A DNA stretch of 64,000 bases from an uncultured Eubacteriales bacterium (GCA_905198155.1 CAJKBQ010000002.1:1-64000), one strand, 5' to 3'. Shown: positions 42,066-50,220, numbered from the stretch's first letter. The notes: generated from the letters alone by a model not told the origin. Translations and numbers: made by a program.

Positions 42066-43211
42066 TTGAATCCGTTTGATTCTTTTGCAGTTCAAATCCG
42101 AAAACTGACCGCAGCGGATGTTCCTGCGCTGCTGGCGCTGCTGAACCGGACGTTTTCTGCCGAAAACGAGCGGTTTGAATCGTTCCCGGAAAATTTCCCG
42201 CGCATTTTCGGTGCCGACTGCGCGCGCCATGCGCCGGAGCATATGGGGGCATTTGCCGGCGGCCGGCTGATCGGCGCGGCGGCATCGTATTCGCTGGAAT
42301 ACCATATCGGCGATCGGGTGCTGCACTTAAACGGCGGCGGCAATATTGCTGTGGCGGCCGAAGCGCGCGGTCGCGGGGTGATGAGCGCGCTGCTCCGGCA
42401 GATCCGCACCGAAACGGCGGAAACGGCAGATCTGTCGTACCTGCACGGAAAGATTGACCGGTATCGGCGATTCGGGTACGAATCGTGCGGAACCGAGTAC
42501 CGCATTCGGTTTTCGCGCCACCGGATGAAATCTCTTGGGGTCGGAGCCTATCGGTTCGATGACCTGCGCCATACCGATATTCCGCCGGTGCTGCACGCCC
42601 TGTCGCAGCAGCGGTACGAGCACGTCGCCCGTACCCGTGCGGAGCTGCTTCCGGCACTGTGTTCCTGCGGGCGCATCCCGGTCGGCATCCGGGACGGCGA
42701 CCGTGCGGTCGGGTATTTTTCCTACGATCCGCTGACCGAGGTCGTGGAAGAATTTGCGTTCGAACCGTCTGCCGATCTGCCCGCCATTCTGGCTGCATGG
42801 ATGAGCTGGACGCAAACCGACGTTTCGCTGCGAATGGCGCCGTATGACCTGCCGATGTGCCAAACGCTGCTGCGCGCTGCCGAAGATTTTGTGATCGGTG
42901 CCCCGGCGCTGTTCCGTGTGCATCGGTTTGACCGCGTGGTGGAAACGCTGCTGCACAATCGTGCGCAGTACCAGCCCAACCTGCCGCAGGGGACGCTGTG
43001 CATCGGCAGCAACTGTTTTCCTGCGCCGCTGACCGTGTCGTACATCGACGGCCGCGCGGCAGCGGTCTATACGCCCGGCGCGCAGCCGGACTGCGTACGG
43101 AACGACGCGGAGATATATGCATTCCTGTTCGGATCCGCGCCGCGGATCCTGCGCGGGCATCCGTCCGACGCGTGGTTCCCGCTGCCGCTGTATGTGCCGT
43201 ACCTGACGTGA
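42066..43211 (+). CDS. Eis-like GNAT acetyltransferase
   Basis: 381 residues in the tripartite Eis layout: an N-terminal GNAT fold with the acetyl-CoA loop VAVAAEARGRGVMSALLRQ (about 97-115), a second degenerate GNAT domain and a C-terminal sterol-carrier-like domain. The TTG at 42066 is chosen because AAGGAG lies 8 nt upstream, while the GTG at 42057 overlaps that site. It is 35 bp after the transporter gene. It meets the RpiB-like gene end to end. Confidence 0.82.
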   Translation: MNPFDSFAVQIRKLTAADVPALLALLNRTFSAENERFESFPENFPRIFGADCARHAPEHMGAFAGGRLIGAAASYSLEYHIGDRVLHLNGGGNIAVAAEARGRGVMSALLRQIRTETAETADLSYLHGKIDRYRRFGYESCGTEYRIRFSRHRMKSLGVGAYRFDDLRHTDIPPVLHALSQQRYEHVARTRAELLPALCSCGRIPVGIRDGDRAVGYFSYDPLTEVVEEFAFEPSADLPAILAAWMSWTQTDVSLRMAPYDLPMCQTLLRAAEDFVIGAPALFRVHRFDRVVETLLHNRAQYQPNLPQGTLCIGSNCFPAPLTVSYIDGRAAAVYTPGAQPDCVRNDAEIYAFLFGSAPRILRGHPSDAWFPLPLYVPYLT

Positions 43212-43249
43212 CCGACGCTGCCGGCGGCGCGGTAAAGATGGATTTGGAA

Positions 43250-43813
43250 TCACTTCGTCTCCAACACCAGCGGATAATCGCCTAGGTGCTGGACGCGGAA
43301 GCCGTTTTGCTTGTAGGTTTCGTAGTCAAACGCTTCCAGCTCGTCGATGGCCAGCTTGTGGAACTCGTAAAAATTGTGCCACCACTCGTACCCGCTGCCC
43401 AGCTCCGCGCCCAGGTACGCGTCGGCAATGTCGCACCCCATCTGCGGCGCAACGTAGAACGCGCCCATCGCCAGCACGTTCACGCCGTTGCCGGTGATGG
43501 CGCGCAGCGCGGCCGGCACGCTTTCGACTACGCCGGCGCGGACGTGCGGGCATTTGCCGGCTGCGATGTGAATCCCCATCCCCGTCCCGCAGAACACCAG
43601 CGCGCGCTCGAACTCGCCCTCGGCAATCATCGCCCCCACGCGCAGCCCGATGCGGTGGAACATCAGGTCGGTGTCGTCGTCCTCCGGTGACCGCACACCG
43701 ACGTCCGTCACCGTCCAGCCTTTGGCTTTGAGGTGTGCCGCCACCGCCTCTTTCAGCGGATACCCCGCGAAGTCCGCGCCCACCAAAATCTGCTTGTTTC
43801 GAATGGTTTTCAT
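43250..43813 (-). CDS. RpiB/LacA/LacB-family sugar-phosphate isomerase
   Basis: 187 residues with the conserved GADFAGYPLKEAV start, ALVFCGTGMGIHIAAGKCPHVRA (about 91-113, with the catalytic Cys) and ITGNGVNVLAMGA. The C-terminus is extended by about 40 residues relative to RpiB. AAAGGAG precedes the ATG. It is divergent from a LacI regulator, with operator-like palindromes on both sides, so that regulator probably controls it. Confidence 0.9.
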   Translation of the reverse strand: MKTIRNKQILVGADFAGYPLKEAVAAHLKAKGWTVTDVGVRSPEDDDTDLMFHRIGLRVGAMIAEGEFERALVFCGTGMGIHIAAGKCPHVRAGVVESVPAALRAITGNGVNVLAMGAFYVAPQMGCDIADAYLGAELGSGYEWWHNFYEFHKLAIDELEAFDYETYKQNGFRVQHLGDYPLVLETK

Positions 43814-43844
43814 AAAAATCCCGACTCCTTTGCATTTTTTCAGG

Positions 43845-43862
43845 AATTAAAGCGTTTTAATT
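43845..43862. promoter_or_regulatory. LacI-type operator O1, in front of the isomerase gene
   Basis: AATTAAAGCGTTTTAATT: 7-bp arms, 4-bp centre containing GCG, placed just downstream of the isomerase promoter where it would block transcription. Confidence 0.65.
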
Positions 43863-43874
43863 TGCTCCGATTTC

Positions 43875-43903
43875 ATTATCACATTTTTTGCTGCAAAAGT
43901 CAA
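43875..43903 (-). promoter_or_regulatory. promoter of the isomerase gene
   Basis: TTGACT (43903-43898), 17 bp, GATAAT (43880-43875). Confidence 0.75.
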
Positions 43904-43907
43904 GAGA

Positions 43908-43937
43908 ATTTTCAAAAATCCATTGATTTTTGAAAAT
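43908..43937. promoter_or_regulatory. 30-bp perfect palindrome between divergent promoters
   Basis: ATTTTCAAAAATC (43908-43920), CATT, GATTTTTGAAAAT (43925-43937): 13-bp perfect arms. It overlaps the -35 box of the lacI-like gene and abuts that of the isomerase, the position of an activator or of a shared repressor. Its sequence differs from O1 and O2. Confidence 0.65.
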
Positions 43938-43951
43938 CTGCATGATATAAT
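43923..43951 (+). promoter_or_regulatory. promoter of the LacI-type regulator gene
   Basis: TTGATT (43923-43928), 17 bp, TATAAT (43946-43951). Confidence 0.78.
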
Positions 43952-43994
43952 GAAGTCAAAAAACAGGTCAAAAGCAAAGAGTGAAAGGATTATT

Positions 43995-44011
43995 ATTAAA
44001 ACGGTTTGAAT
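43995..44011. promoter_or_regulatory. LacI-type operator O2, before the regulator start
   Basis: ATTAAAACGGTTTGAAT: 8-bp arms around a central G, one mismatch, similar to O1. It lies between the AAAGGA box and the ATG, pushing the ribosome site 22 nt away. Confidence 0.55.
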
Positions 44012-44012
44012 C

Positions 44013-45026
44013 ATGACAAAGAAAACAGTTCGTATCTATGACGTCGCCAAAGCGGCGGGCGTGTCGGAAGCGACGGTATCGCTCGCGCTGAATCACAGCC
44101 CGCTCGTGAAGCAGGAAACGTGCAAAGCCGTGGAGGCCGCGGCGCAGCGGCTGGGCTACACGCCCAACCCGTATGCCCGGCGGCTGGTGCTGCAAAAAAG
44201 CGGGATGATCGGCGTCGTCGTCCCGGACATCGAGAACGTCTACTACGCCGCGCTGGTCAAAACGCTGTCCGTCCAAATCGCCGACAGCGGCTACTCGCTG
44301 TCCATCTTCATCTCCGACAACGACCCGGAGCGCGAACGCCGCGCCATCCGGGACATGATCGGCGCGCGGGTGGAAGGGATTGTCTACGTCCCGATCAACA
44401 CGCCGTGCGACCTGTCCGCGTCGCGGGCACTGCTGCAATCCGGCGGGATTCCCACCGTCTGCGCCACCACGCAGGCGGACGGGCTGCCGTCCGTCCGGTG
44501 CGACTTAGCCGCCGGGATGCGCGCGCTGGCCGCGTACCTGGCCGCCGCCGGGTACCGCACCCTGCACTGCCTGACCGGCCCCGCCGGGGTCTATGCGCTG
44601 GACATCCGCGCCGACGCGCTGATTCAGGCTGCCGCCGATGCCGGACTTCCCCGCGGCAGCGTCACCGTGCAGCACTTGGCCGCCGTCGATTACGACTGCG
44701 CCTGCGCTGCCGTCGCGCCGCGGCTCGGCGACCTGCCGGACTGCTTTGTCTGCGCCAACGATTTCATGGCGCTCGGCGTCGTCAACACGCTGACCGCCCA
44801 CGGAATTGCCGTCCCGCAGCGCGCTGCCGTCGCCGGGTTCGATAACAGTGTTTTTTCCCGCGTATCGCCCGTCCCGATCACCACCGTACATCAGGACATC
44901 CCCGAGCTGGTGCGCCGCACGGTGCGCTGCCTGCTGCACCAGATTCGTCCGGACAGCACCGAGTCGCCGGACAGTCTCTGCGTCCCTGTCCAGCTGATTC
45001 CCCGTGCATCCACCATTCGGGTTTGA
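44013..45026 (+). CDS. LacI-family transcriptional regulator
   Basis: 337 residues: N-terminal HTH and hinge (VRIYDVAKAAGVSEATVSLA, then YTPNPYARRLVLQKS), followed by a periplasmic-binding-protein-like sugar sensor (GVVVPDIENVYYAALVKTL onwards) ending VHQDIPELVRRTVRCLL. The ribosome site is poorly spaced. It sits divergent to the RpiB-like isomerase and upstream of a glycosidase remnant, so it probably once controlled both. Confidence 0.92.
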   Translation: MTKKTVRIYDVAKAAGVSEATVSLALNHSPLVKQETCKAVEAAAQRLGYTPNPYARRLVLQKSGMIGVVVPDIENVYYAALVKTLSVQIADSGYSLSIFISDNDPERERRAIRDMIGARVEGIVYVPINTPCDLSASRALLQSGGIPTVCATTQADGLPSVRCDLAAGMRALAAYLAAAGYRTLHCLTGPAGVYALDIRADALIQAAADAGLPRGSVTVQHLAAVDYDCACAAVAPRLGDLPDCFVCANDFMALGVVNTLTAHGIAVPQRAAVAGFDNSVFSRVSPVPITTVHQDIPELVRRTVRCLLHQIRPDSTESPDSLCVPVQLIPRASTIRV

Positions 45027-45062
45027 AAAATGCCAACAAATTTGCTGTATCAGGAGGATTTT

Positions 45063-45419
45063 ATGAATTACCAACCGCACGGCCGCCGCTTTTCCATGAA
45101 CCAATTCCGCGCGCCGGACATTGACTACGCGCCGGCGTACTCCTGGGTGCGGAACACCCGGCTCACGCCGGAGAGCGTCTGCGCAGCTGGATGAATTTTG
45201 TGTGCTGGGCATCCGTGCCATTTATGTAATCCAGGCATCCAAAGATTTCCGTCCCGGCTTCATGAACACCGACCTTAGTCCGGACTACTCGACGCCGGAA
45301 TTACTGCAAATATTTGCCTGCACGCTGCGCGAAGCCGCCGACCGTGGGATGCAGATGATGCTGTACGACGAGGACGGCGGGCCGTCCGGCGAAGCGGGCG
45401 GGCGCGTGGTGCGCGGCCA
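45063..45419 (+). pseudogene. glycoside hydrolase remnant (GH106/GH2-like N-terminus), frameshifted and truncated
   Basis: The start ATG at 45063 follows AGGAGG, and the first 40 residues (MNYQPHGRRFSMNQFRAPD, then YSWVRNTRLTPES) are in one frame. Around 45185 the reading shifts, and AQLDEFCVLGIRAIYVIQAS to MMLYDEDGGPSGEAGGRVV continue in another. The WxWNxxLTPE / LDExxxLGI / YDEDGxPSGxAGG pattern resembles large rhamnosidase-like hydrolases. It stops at about 45419, where it is joined to a gene on the other strand. Confidence 0.65.
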
Positions 45420-45593
45420 TTCGTTCAGCAGGTCGTTGAGCTCCGGCTCGGTGTACGTTCGGCCGGGCGCAATCTGCGATGCCGGATACCGAAGCGCCAG
45501 CAACTTCTTTTTCTGCTTGGCCGGGAACGCGGTCAGCCGCCCGTCCGTGCCCAAAAACGGCCGAAGTTCCGTCCAACCTCTTTTTGTATCCAT
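45420..45593 (-). pseudogene. DUF2087-domain protein, 5' part only
   Basis: Starts with a good AGGAGG site and MDTKRGWTELRPFLGTDG, then LTAFPAKQKKKLLALRYPAS and GRTYTEPELNDLLNEW, which is clear DUF2087 sequence (often fused to ArsR-type regulators). The domain is cut right after NEW, where it joins the truncated glycosidase of the opposite strand. The continuing open frame to 45285 is that gene read backwards. Confidence 0.7.
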
Positions 45594-45637
45594 GTGCGCA
45601 CAATCCTCCTTGCATTCGTCTGATTTTGAGACAGCAA

Positions 45638-45690
45638 AAGACGCAGAGCCGCTCCGATTTTCATCGGATGCTGCGCTGCGTCTTTGCGTC
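45638..45690 (-). terminator. terminator-like stem downstream of the second Gfo/Idh/MocA gene
   Basis: AAAGACGCAG...TCCGAT / ATCGGA...CTGCGTCTTT arms; TTTTGC follows on the minus strand. Confidence 0.6.
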
Positions 45691-45710
45691 TGGCATAGGA
45701 AATATTAGGA

Positions 45711-45772
45711 TTGCGGCCGCATTGCCGGAAAGGGACATTCCGCAATGCGTGTTTTGCAATCCTTATTTTTAG
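45711..45772. promoter_or_regulatory. long imperfect hairpin of unknown role
   Basis: GGATTGC...CGCATTGC.GGAA pairs with TTCC.CAATGCG...GCAATCC over 45711-45763, then TTATTTTT. It lies between the Gfo/Idh/MocA stop and the previous stem, and could be a second terminator. Confidence 0.5.
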
Positions 45773-45795
45773 TATGCCATCGTTTCGGAATTCTG

Positions 45796-46851
45796 TCAAG
45801 CGTTTTCGGCAAACCCGATTCCGGCTCCATCCCCCGCCGTGCCCAGCGACTGGATGATCGCCCGGTGGACGGCGCGCTCGTATTCGGGCGGGAAATCGTT
45901 GGGCTTTTCGCCGCGAACCATGCGGGCAAAATCGATGAGCATGGCGTCGTAGCGGCCATATGGCGGGAACGTCACCGTTTCGGGGCGGTCGGCAAATGCC
46001 ATCGGGTAAGGCGGGGTCGTGATGCGGCAGTAGATGCGGTTGGCGCAGACCATGCCGGGGACTTCGACCGGGTTTTCGATCGGCGCAATCTCGATGGTAC
46101 CGGCGGTGCCGCTGATCATCAGGTAGCGCCGGGCGTCGCCGCTGACTTCCGCCGCGCAGCTTTTCACGATCGAGATGCCGCGCGGGTACCGCAGCAGCGC
46201 CAGGCCGTTGTCCAGCGCGGGCGCGGCGCTGCGGCCGGTGGACGTGTGCATGGGCGTGATCGACTGCGGTGCGCCCTGAATCGCATAGACGAGGTCGATC
46301 AGGTGGCAGCCGAGGTACCCCATCATGCCGCCGGGAATGGTGGCCAGCCAGTCCAGCATTGCGCCGGAATAGCATTGATTCATCTGCGCCTCCACGCACA
46401 GCACGTCGCCGATGCGTCCGGCGCGAATCCAGTCCAGCGCGCAGCGGACGGCGGGGTTGTAGCGATACATATAGCCCACCTGGAATACCAGATTTTTCTG
46501 CTCGACCGTGTCGATCAGCCGGTCGAACTGCGCGGCGTTCAGGCCGCATGGTTTGTCCGCATGGACGGCAAAGCCGTGCGACGCAAAATACAGCGCCGCC
46601 GCGTCCTGCTCCAACTCGTGCGTTTCCACCATCACGGCGTCCACCGTGCGGTCAGCCGTCACCGCCTCCACCGTCAGCCGCCGCAGTCCCTGGTAACAGG
46701 GCTGGGTCTGCGCCTGCGCCCAGCGCGATTCGTCCGGCTCGCACACGCCGACCACGTCATACGCCGTCGGCAGGCTGCGCATGGCGGCCATTGTATGCGC
46801 GGCGTGCGTATACTGCCAGGTGCCAAACTGCACCACTCGAATGGGTTTCAT
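45796..46851 (-). CDS. Gfo/Idh/MocA-family oxidoreductase (second)
   Basis: 351 residues: Rossmann start MKPIRVVQFGTWQYTHAAHT (with an atypical GTWQYTH in place of GxGxxG), the catalytic AVHADKPCGLNAAQF with the conserved Lys in DKP, and a C-terminal beta-sheet domain starting VGYMYRYNPAV. GGGAGGAC precedes the ATG. It is not close to the first copy at 38.8 kb. The missing classical glycine motif suggests changed cofactor binding. Confidence 0.87.
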   Translation of the reverse strand: MKPIRVVQFGTWQYTHAAHTMAAMRSLPTAYDVVGVCEPDESRWAQAQTQPCYQGLRRLTVEAVTADRTVDAVMVETHELEQDAAALYFASHGFAVHADKPCGLNAAQFDRLIDTVEQKNLVFQVGYMYRYNPAVRCALDWIRAGRIGDVLCVEAQMNQCYSGAMLDWLATIPGGMMGYLGCHLIDLVYAIQGAPQSITPMHTSTGRSAAPALDNGLALLRYPRGISIVKSCAAEVSGDARRYLMISGTAGTIEIAPIENPVEVPGMVCANRIYCRITTPPYPMAFADRPETVTFPPYGRYDAMLIDFARMVRGEKPNDFPPEYERAVHRAIIQSLGTAGDGAGIGFAENA

Positions 46852-46885
46852 TGGATTTGTCCTCCCGTTTGATTGATTTGGGTTT

Positions 46886-46914
46886 ATTATATCAACGGGG
46901 GACGGCGATGTAAA
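46886..46914 (-). promoter_or_regulatory. promoter of the second Gfo/Idh/MocA gene
   Basis: TTTACA (46914-46909), 17 bp, TATAAT (46891-46886). The rest of 46915-47092 holds only a fragment of the GC-rich repeat (CTCTCCGTTCGCTCCGCTTC near 46960). Confidence 0.78.
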
Positions 46915-47097
46915 GGGGGGAAAGTACGGGGCGGGTTTAGGAAATCAACGGGGGAAGGCCCTCTCCGTTCGCTCCGCTTCGCGTCGCGAGTCTGTACCAC
47001 AGGTAATGCGCAACGTGGGGATAAATTGGAGCGGGCGATCAATAATCGCCTTTACACCACATCAACCCAATTAGTGCAAAACGTCCTATCTATACTA

Positions 47098-47126
47098 ATA
47101 GATATCTATTATCTATTATCTATAAA
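47098..47126. repeat. AT-rich TATCTATTATCTA repeat, copy 3
   Basis: TAGATATCTATTATCTAT then TATCTATAAAAT. It encodes the last residues (NFIDNR) and stop of the serine hydrolase gene, so the repeat has replaced the native end of that gene. Confidence 0.65.
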
Positions 47127-48155
47127 ATTTTTCACATCCTCCGCAATCGCATTGTGCAGCTCTGCCCGCATGGATTCGATCTGGCCGTAGTCGTACCCGG
47201 CGAAGTGATTTTTGGCGTTCAGGCAGCGGGTGGCGTTGGTGAGCGCGATGACGGTGCGGTCGGCGCGGCGCGACAGGAAGATCGACGTCCCGGTGTGGCC
47301 GCAATGCCCGAAGCTGCCCGCGGGGAATAGCCGCCCCGTTTGGCGGTAGCGGTCGTCCACCACCAGCCAGCCCAGCCCGCGCCCTACGGACATGGGCGGC
47401 GGCGTGGCGTCGCGCTCGGCCAGCGCATAGCATTCCGGCGCGTAGAGCAGCGGACTGCGGTCGCGCACGGCTGCCGCATAGCGCGTGATGTCGTCCAGCG
47501 ACCAGAAGGAGCCGCCGTTCCCGGCCACCCCGCCCAGAACGCGGACGATCTCGTCGTCGTAGCGGCAGCCCGCCGGGTCGGCCCATCGGTAGGAGACGGC
47601 GGTGTTTGGCTCGGTGAGCGACGCGCAGAATTTGCTGCGGGTCAGGCCCAGCGGGTCGCGGATGCAGCGCGCGAACAGGGCGTCCAGCGGCGCGCCGAAT
47701 ATTTGTTCGGCAATATATCCCAATAATAGGTATCCGGTGCAGGAATACTGGACGCGCGTGCCGGGCGCGAATGCCAGCGGATGCGCCAAAACGTGCGCGG
47801 CGACGGCGCGGGATCCGCCTGCCGCGACGGTGGGCGGCACCAAAATCCGGACAATCCCGGAGGTGTGCGTCAGCAGCTGGCGGATGGTGATCGACGATTT
47901 GTCCGGCGGAGTATTCAGATATTGGGCGATTGGGTCGTCCAAATGCAGTTGCCCCGTCCCGACGGCGCGCAGAATCAGCGTCGCCGTCACCAGCACTTTG
48001 CCCATGCTGGCGATGTCGAACAGCGTGTCCGCATTCGCGTCGGGCGACGTGAAGGTGGCCGCGTCGCGGCCGTTGATGACGCGGACGGCGTAGGTTGTGA
48101 AGCGGCCGGCCGCCCGGCCGGTTTCCAAAAATTGTTCCGTATGTGTCCAGTTCAT
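47109..48155 (-). CDS. beta-lactamase-family serine hydrolase
   Basis: 348-residue class C/esterase-type serine hydrolase. The active-site SxxK is S50-M-G-K53 in DIASMGKVL, the second motif reads YSCTGY where YxN is usual (Asn replaced by Cys), and HTG in GHCGHTGTS is the third. There is no signal peptide, so it is probably a cytoplasmic esterase or amidase. The start at 48155 follows GGGGAGG; the longer frame to 48284 is dismissed. The C-terminus ends within an AT-rich repeat. Confidence 0.87.
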   Translation of the reverse strand: MNWTHTEQFLETGRAAGRFTTYAVRVINGRDAATFTSPDANADTLFDIASMGKVLVTATLILRAVGTGQLHLDDPIAQYLNTPPDKSSITIRQLLTHTSGIVRILVPPTVAAGGSRAVAAHVLAHPLAFAPGTRVQYSCTGYLLLGYIAEQIFGAPLDALFARCIRDPLGLTRSKFCASLTEPNTAVSYRWADPAGCRYDDEIVRVLGGVAGNGGSFWSLDDITRYAAAVRDRSPLLYAPECYALAERDATPPPMSVGRGLGWLVVDDRYRQTGRLFPAGSFGHCGHTGTSIFLSRRADRTVIALTNATRCLNAKNHFAGYDYGQIESMRAELHNAIAEDVKNFIDNR

Positions 48156-48192
48156 CGTGGATTCCTCCCCTAATTTCGGTGGTTTTGAGGGT

Positions 48193-48221
48193 ATTATACC
48201 AGACGGGCGGCCGCGTGTCCA
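48193..48221 (-). promoter_or_regulatory. promoter of the serine hydrolase gene
   Basis: TGGACA (48221-48216), 17 bp, TATAAT (48198-48193). Confidence 0.75.
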
Positions 48222-48317
48222 GCCGAAATTTCGGCGAATGCGGACAAATTGGACAGGGGGCGCATAGGTGCACGCGGGCTGCATACCCTATCATTAAAAA
48301 TTATGGGAGGGTATGCC

Positions 48318-49325
48318 ATGGACAGCCGGACACAGTCGCAGCAAAAATTTCTCATCCGCGCGGGATATTATGGGCTGATCGCGGCGCTGATCGGCGCGGG
48401 ACTGCTGGCGCTGCGGTGGGTGGGGCCGTTCGTGGCGGGGCTGGCCATTGCGTATGTGCTGCGGCCGCAGGCGATTCGGCTGGCGCGGCGGCGGGGCGCG
48501 CCGGAATCGCGGTGCGCGGCGGCGGGGTTGGTATTTTTTTACTTGTTCGCGGCGCTGATCGGCGGACTGGCGGGGAGCATCCTCTGCCGCGGGGTGCGGC
48601 AATTGCTGCCGCATCTGCCGGCGCTGCAAGCGCGGGGCGCGGCCATACTGGATCGGTTGTCCGCCCGATTTCATGCGGCCGACGGCCTGCGGGACGCGCT
48701 GCGAACCGTCACATCCCGGGCGGCCGATGCGGCGGCAGGCGCGATGGGGACGCTGCCGGGGACGCTGGTACGCGGGGGCGCGGTGGTGATATCGTCGTTC
48801 TTTTTTGCGGTGGATTTTCCTAAAATCTCGGCGCTGCTGCTGCGGCCATTCCCGGAGCACCTGCGCCGGACGATGCGCGCGGGGGCGCGAATTGCGCGGG
48901 TCACGACGCTGCGGATGGCGCGGTCGTACGGGTGGATGCTGCTGATTACCTTCGCCGAACTGACGGCGGGGCTGCTGGCGCTGCGGGTGGAGGGCGCGGC
49001 GGCGCTGGCAGCATGGATTGCGCTGATCGACCTCCTCCCCGTGCTGGGCGTTGGGGTCGTGCTGGTGCCATGGGGCGCTGCGGCGCTGCTGAACGGCGCG
49101 GTGGGGCGCGGCGTGGGGCTGCTGGCGCTGTTCGCGGTCATCGAAGTGGTGCGCAACGTATTGGAGCCGCGCATTGTTGGAAAAAGCGCCGGATTGTCGC
49201 CGCTGCTGACGCTGATCTGTATGACAGTTGGGCTGGGGATGTTTGGAATTGTTGGGGTATTCGCACTGCCGGTGGCCGCGGTGGTGGGGCGGGAATTGGG
49301 GCGGAGAGGGATGATTGGGAAATAA
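48318..49325 (+). CDS. AI-2E family / YtvI-like sporulation membrane protein
   Basis: 335 residues with about eight helices: two at the N-terminus (18-60), one near 70-90, an amphipathic region, then a helix cluster from 190 to the end with ALIDLLPVLGVGVVLVPWGA and the AI-2E signature region NVLEPRIVGKSAGLSPLLTL. In Clostridia this form is usually annotated as sporulation protein YtvI. GGGAGGG precedes the ATG at 48318. It is a single gene. It marks the right end of the GC-rich native-looking sequence. Confidence 0.85.
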   Translation: MDSRTQSQQKFLIRAGYYGLIAALIGAGLLALRWVGPFVAGLAIAYVLRPQAIRLARRRGAPESRCAAAGLVFFYLFAALIGGLAGSILCRGVRQLLPHLPALQARGAAILDRLSARFHAADGLRDALRTVTSRAADAAAGAMGTLPGTLVRGGAVVISSFFFAVDFPKISALLLRPFPEHLRRTMRAGARIARVTTLRMARSYGWMLLITFAELTAGLLALRVEGAAALAAWIALIDLLPVLGVGVVLVPWGAAALLNGAVGRGVGLLALFAVIEVVRNVLEPRIVGKSAGLSPLLTLICMTVGLGMFGIVGVFALPVAAVVGRELGRRGMIGK

Positions 49326-49380
49326 TTGGGAGATAATGTATGGAGGGCGGGACAACGTTGCAATTCCGGTGCGTATTGAT

Positions 49381-49441
49381 GGGCAACTCCCTCAACACGC
49401 ACCGCACCTGCCACGCAGCAACCACCCCCAAGGAGTTGCCC
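49381..49441. mobile_element. mini palindromic element, 61 bp
   Basis: GGGCAACTCC (49381-49390) and GGAGTTGCCC (49432-49441) form 10-bp inverted ends like the larger elements, with CACGCACCG also shared. The rest of 49326-49498 has no gene. Confidence 0.6.
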
Positions 49442-49498
49442 GCCATCCCGCCGGATATCTCTAAAGACCACACAGGTGGAAGGTAAGTATGCTGTCTG

Positions 49499-49747
49499 TT
49501 ATATGGCGTTGTAAAGAGAAACAAGTCCGATACGGGATTTTGCACCGGTTTTTTCGTATAAGGCAGAGACATATCGCTCCAAGGTTCGTCCGGATACATA
49601 CAGCCGATCGGCTATTGTTTGCAAGCCGTCATCGGTATTCACAAGCATCCCGAACACCTCGGCTTCTCTCGGTGTCAGCGAAAATTGTTCCGACAGCTTT
49701 TGCAGCCTTTCACTGTCGCTCAATTCGTCGTGAGTTCCCAAAGTAAA
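49499..49747 (-). pseudogene. LuxR-type HTH regulator, C-terminal remnant
   Basis: Only the DNA-binding end remains: SLTPREAEVFGMLVNTDDGL, then TIADRLYVSGRTLERYVSAL and YEKTGAKSR, a clear LuxR helix-turn-helix. The frame can be opened at a GTG (49753), but there is no ribosome site, and the sequence upstream is the end of an insertion sequence. The sensor domain is missing. It is likely a regulator gene broken by IS insertion. Confidence 0.75.
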
Positions 49748-49937
49748 TTCCACAGTAGAAATTAAAGTAGAATTTACAATGGGAAAGGAAATGTGGTAGA
49801 ATTAAGTCCGGGAAAAGGAGGCCCGGATTATGAACCATGAAAAGAAACACAAACACAGGGCACTTGATGATCGGATAGAGATTCAAGTCAAAGTATCGGA
49901 AGGTTCCGGGTCTTATTCTGCCTTAGCGACAATATAA
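49748..49937 (+). mobile_element. IS30-family left end with truncated transposase
   Basis: An AT-rich terminal region (TAGAAATTAAAGTAGAATTT near 49757) is followed by AAAAGGAGG and a 35-residue frame at 49830-49937 starting MNHEKKHKHRALDDRIEIQ, the conserved beginning of IS30-family transposases. After this the sequence diverges and ends in a stop, so the catalytic part is gone. Confidence 0.75.
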
Positions 49938-49968
49938 AAGGGAAAACAGCTCGATCGAGTAGAAATAT

Positions 49969-49997
49969 TTGCATTTCTCCACTTTTTATGATATAAT
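49969..49997 (+). promoter_or_regulatory. orphan consensus promoter
   Basis: TTGCAT (49969-49974), 17 bp, TATAAT (49992-49997). No convincing protein gene follows on the plus strand before the terminator hairpin near 50155-50197. Confidence 0.65.
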
Positions 49998-50003
49998 GAG
50001 CAT

Positions 50004-50200
50004 CACAAATATGTATGCAGAGGCGGAAGTTGAGCATACACCTTGCATTCCACACACACCGGAATCGTGATGTCGGAGTACCACGATTCATTAAAAAAGC
50101 ACCCGGCGCTCTCTTTATAATAATCATGACGTCGTCTTATCCGCTTTTTGAGACTGTCCACACTGTATCCCGGCACAGTGTGGGCAGCTTTTTCATTTTC
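50004..50200 (+). ncRNA. candidate small RNA between orphan promoter and terminator
   Basis: Bounded by the promoter at 49969-49997 and a stem CCACACTGT / ACAGTGTGG (about 50157-50184) followed by GCAGCTTTTTC. Expected length is about 195 nt. A 60-82-residue frame inside lacks a ribosome site and recognisable motifs. It could equally be the leftover 3' end of a mobile-element gene. No known RNA family is recognised. Confidence 0.35.
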
Positions 50201-50220
50201 ATCGTAGATGCAGTTCCGCA

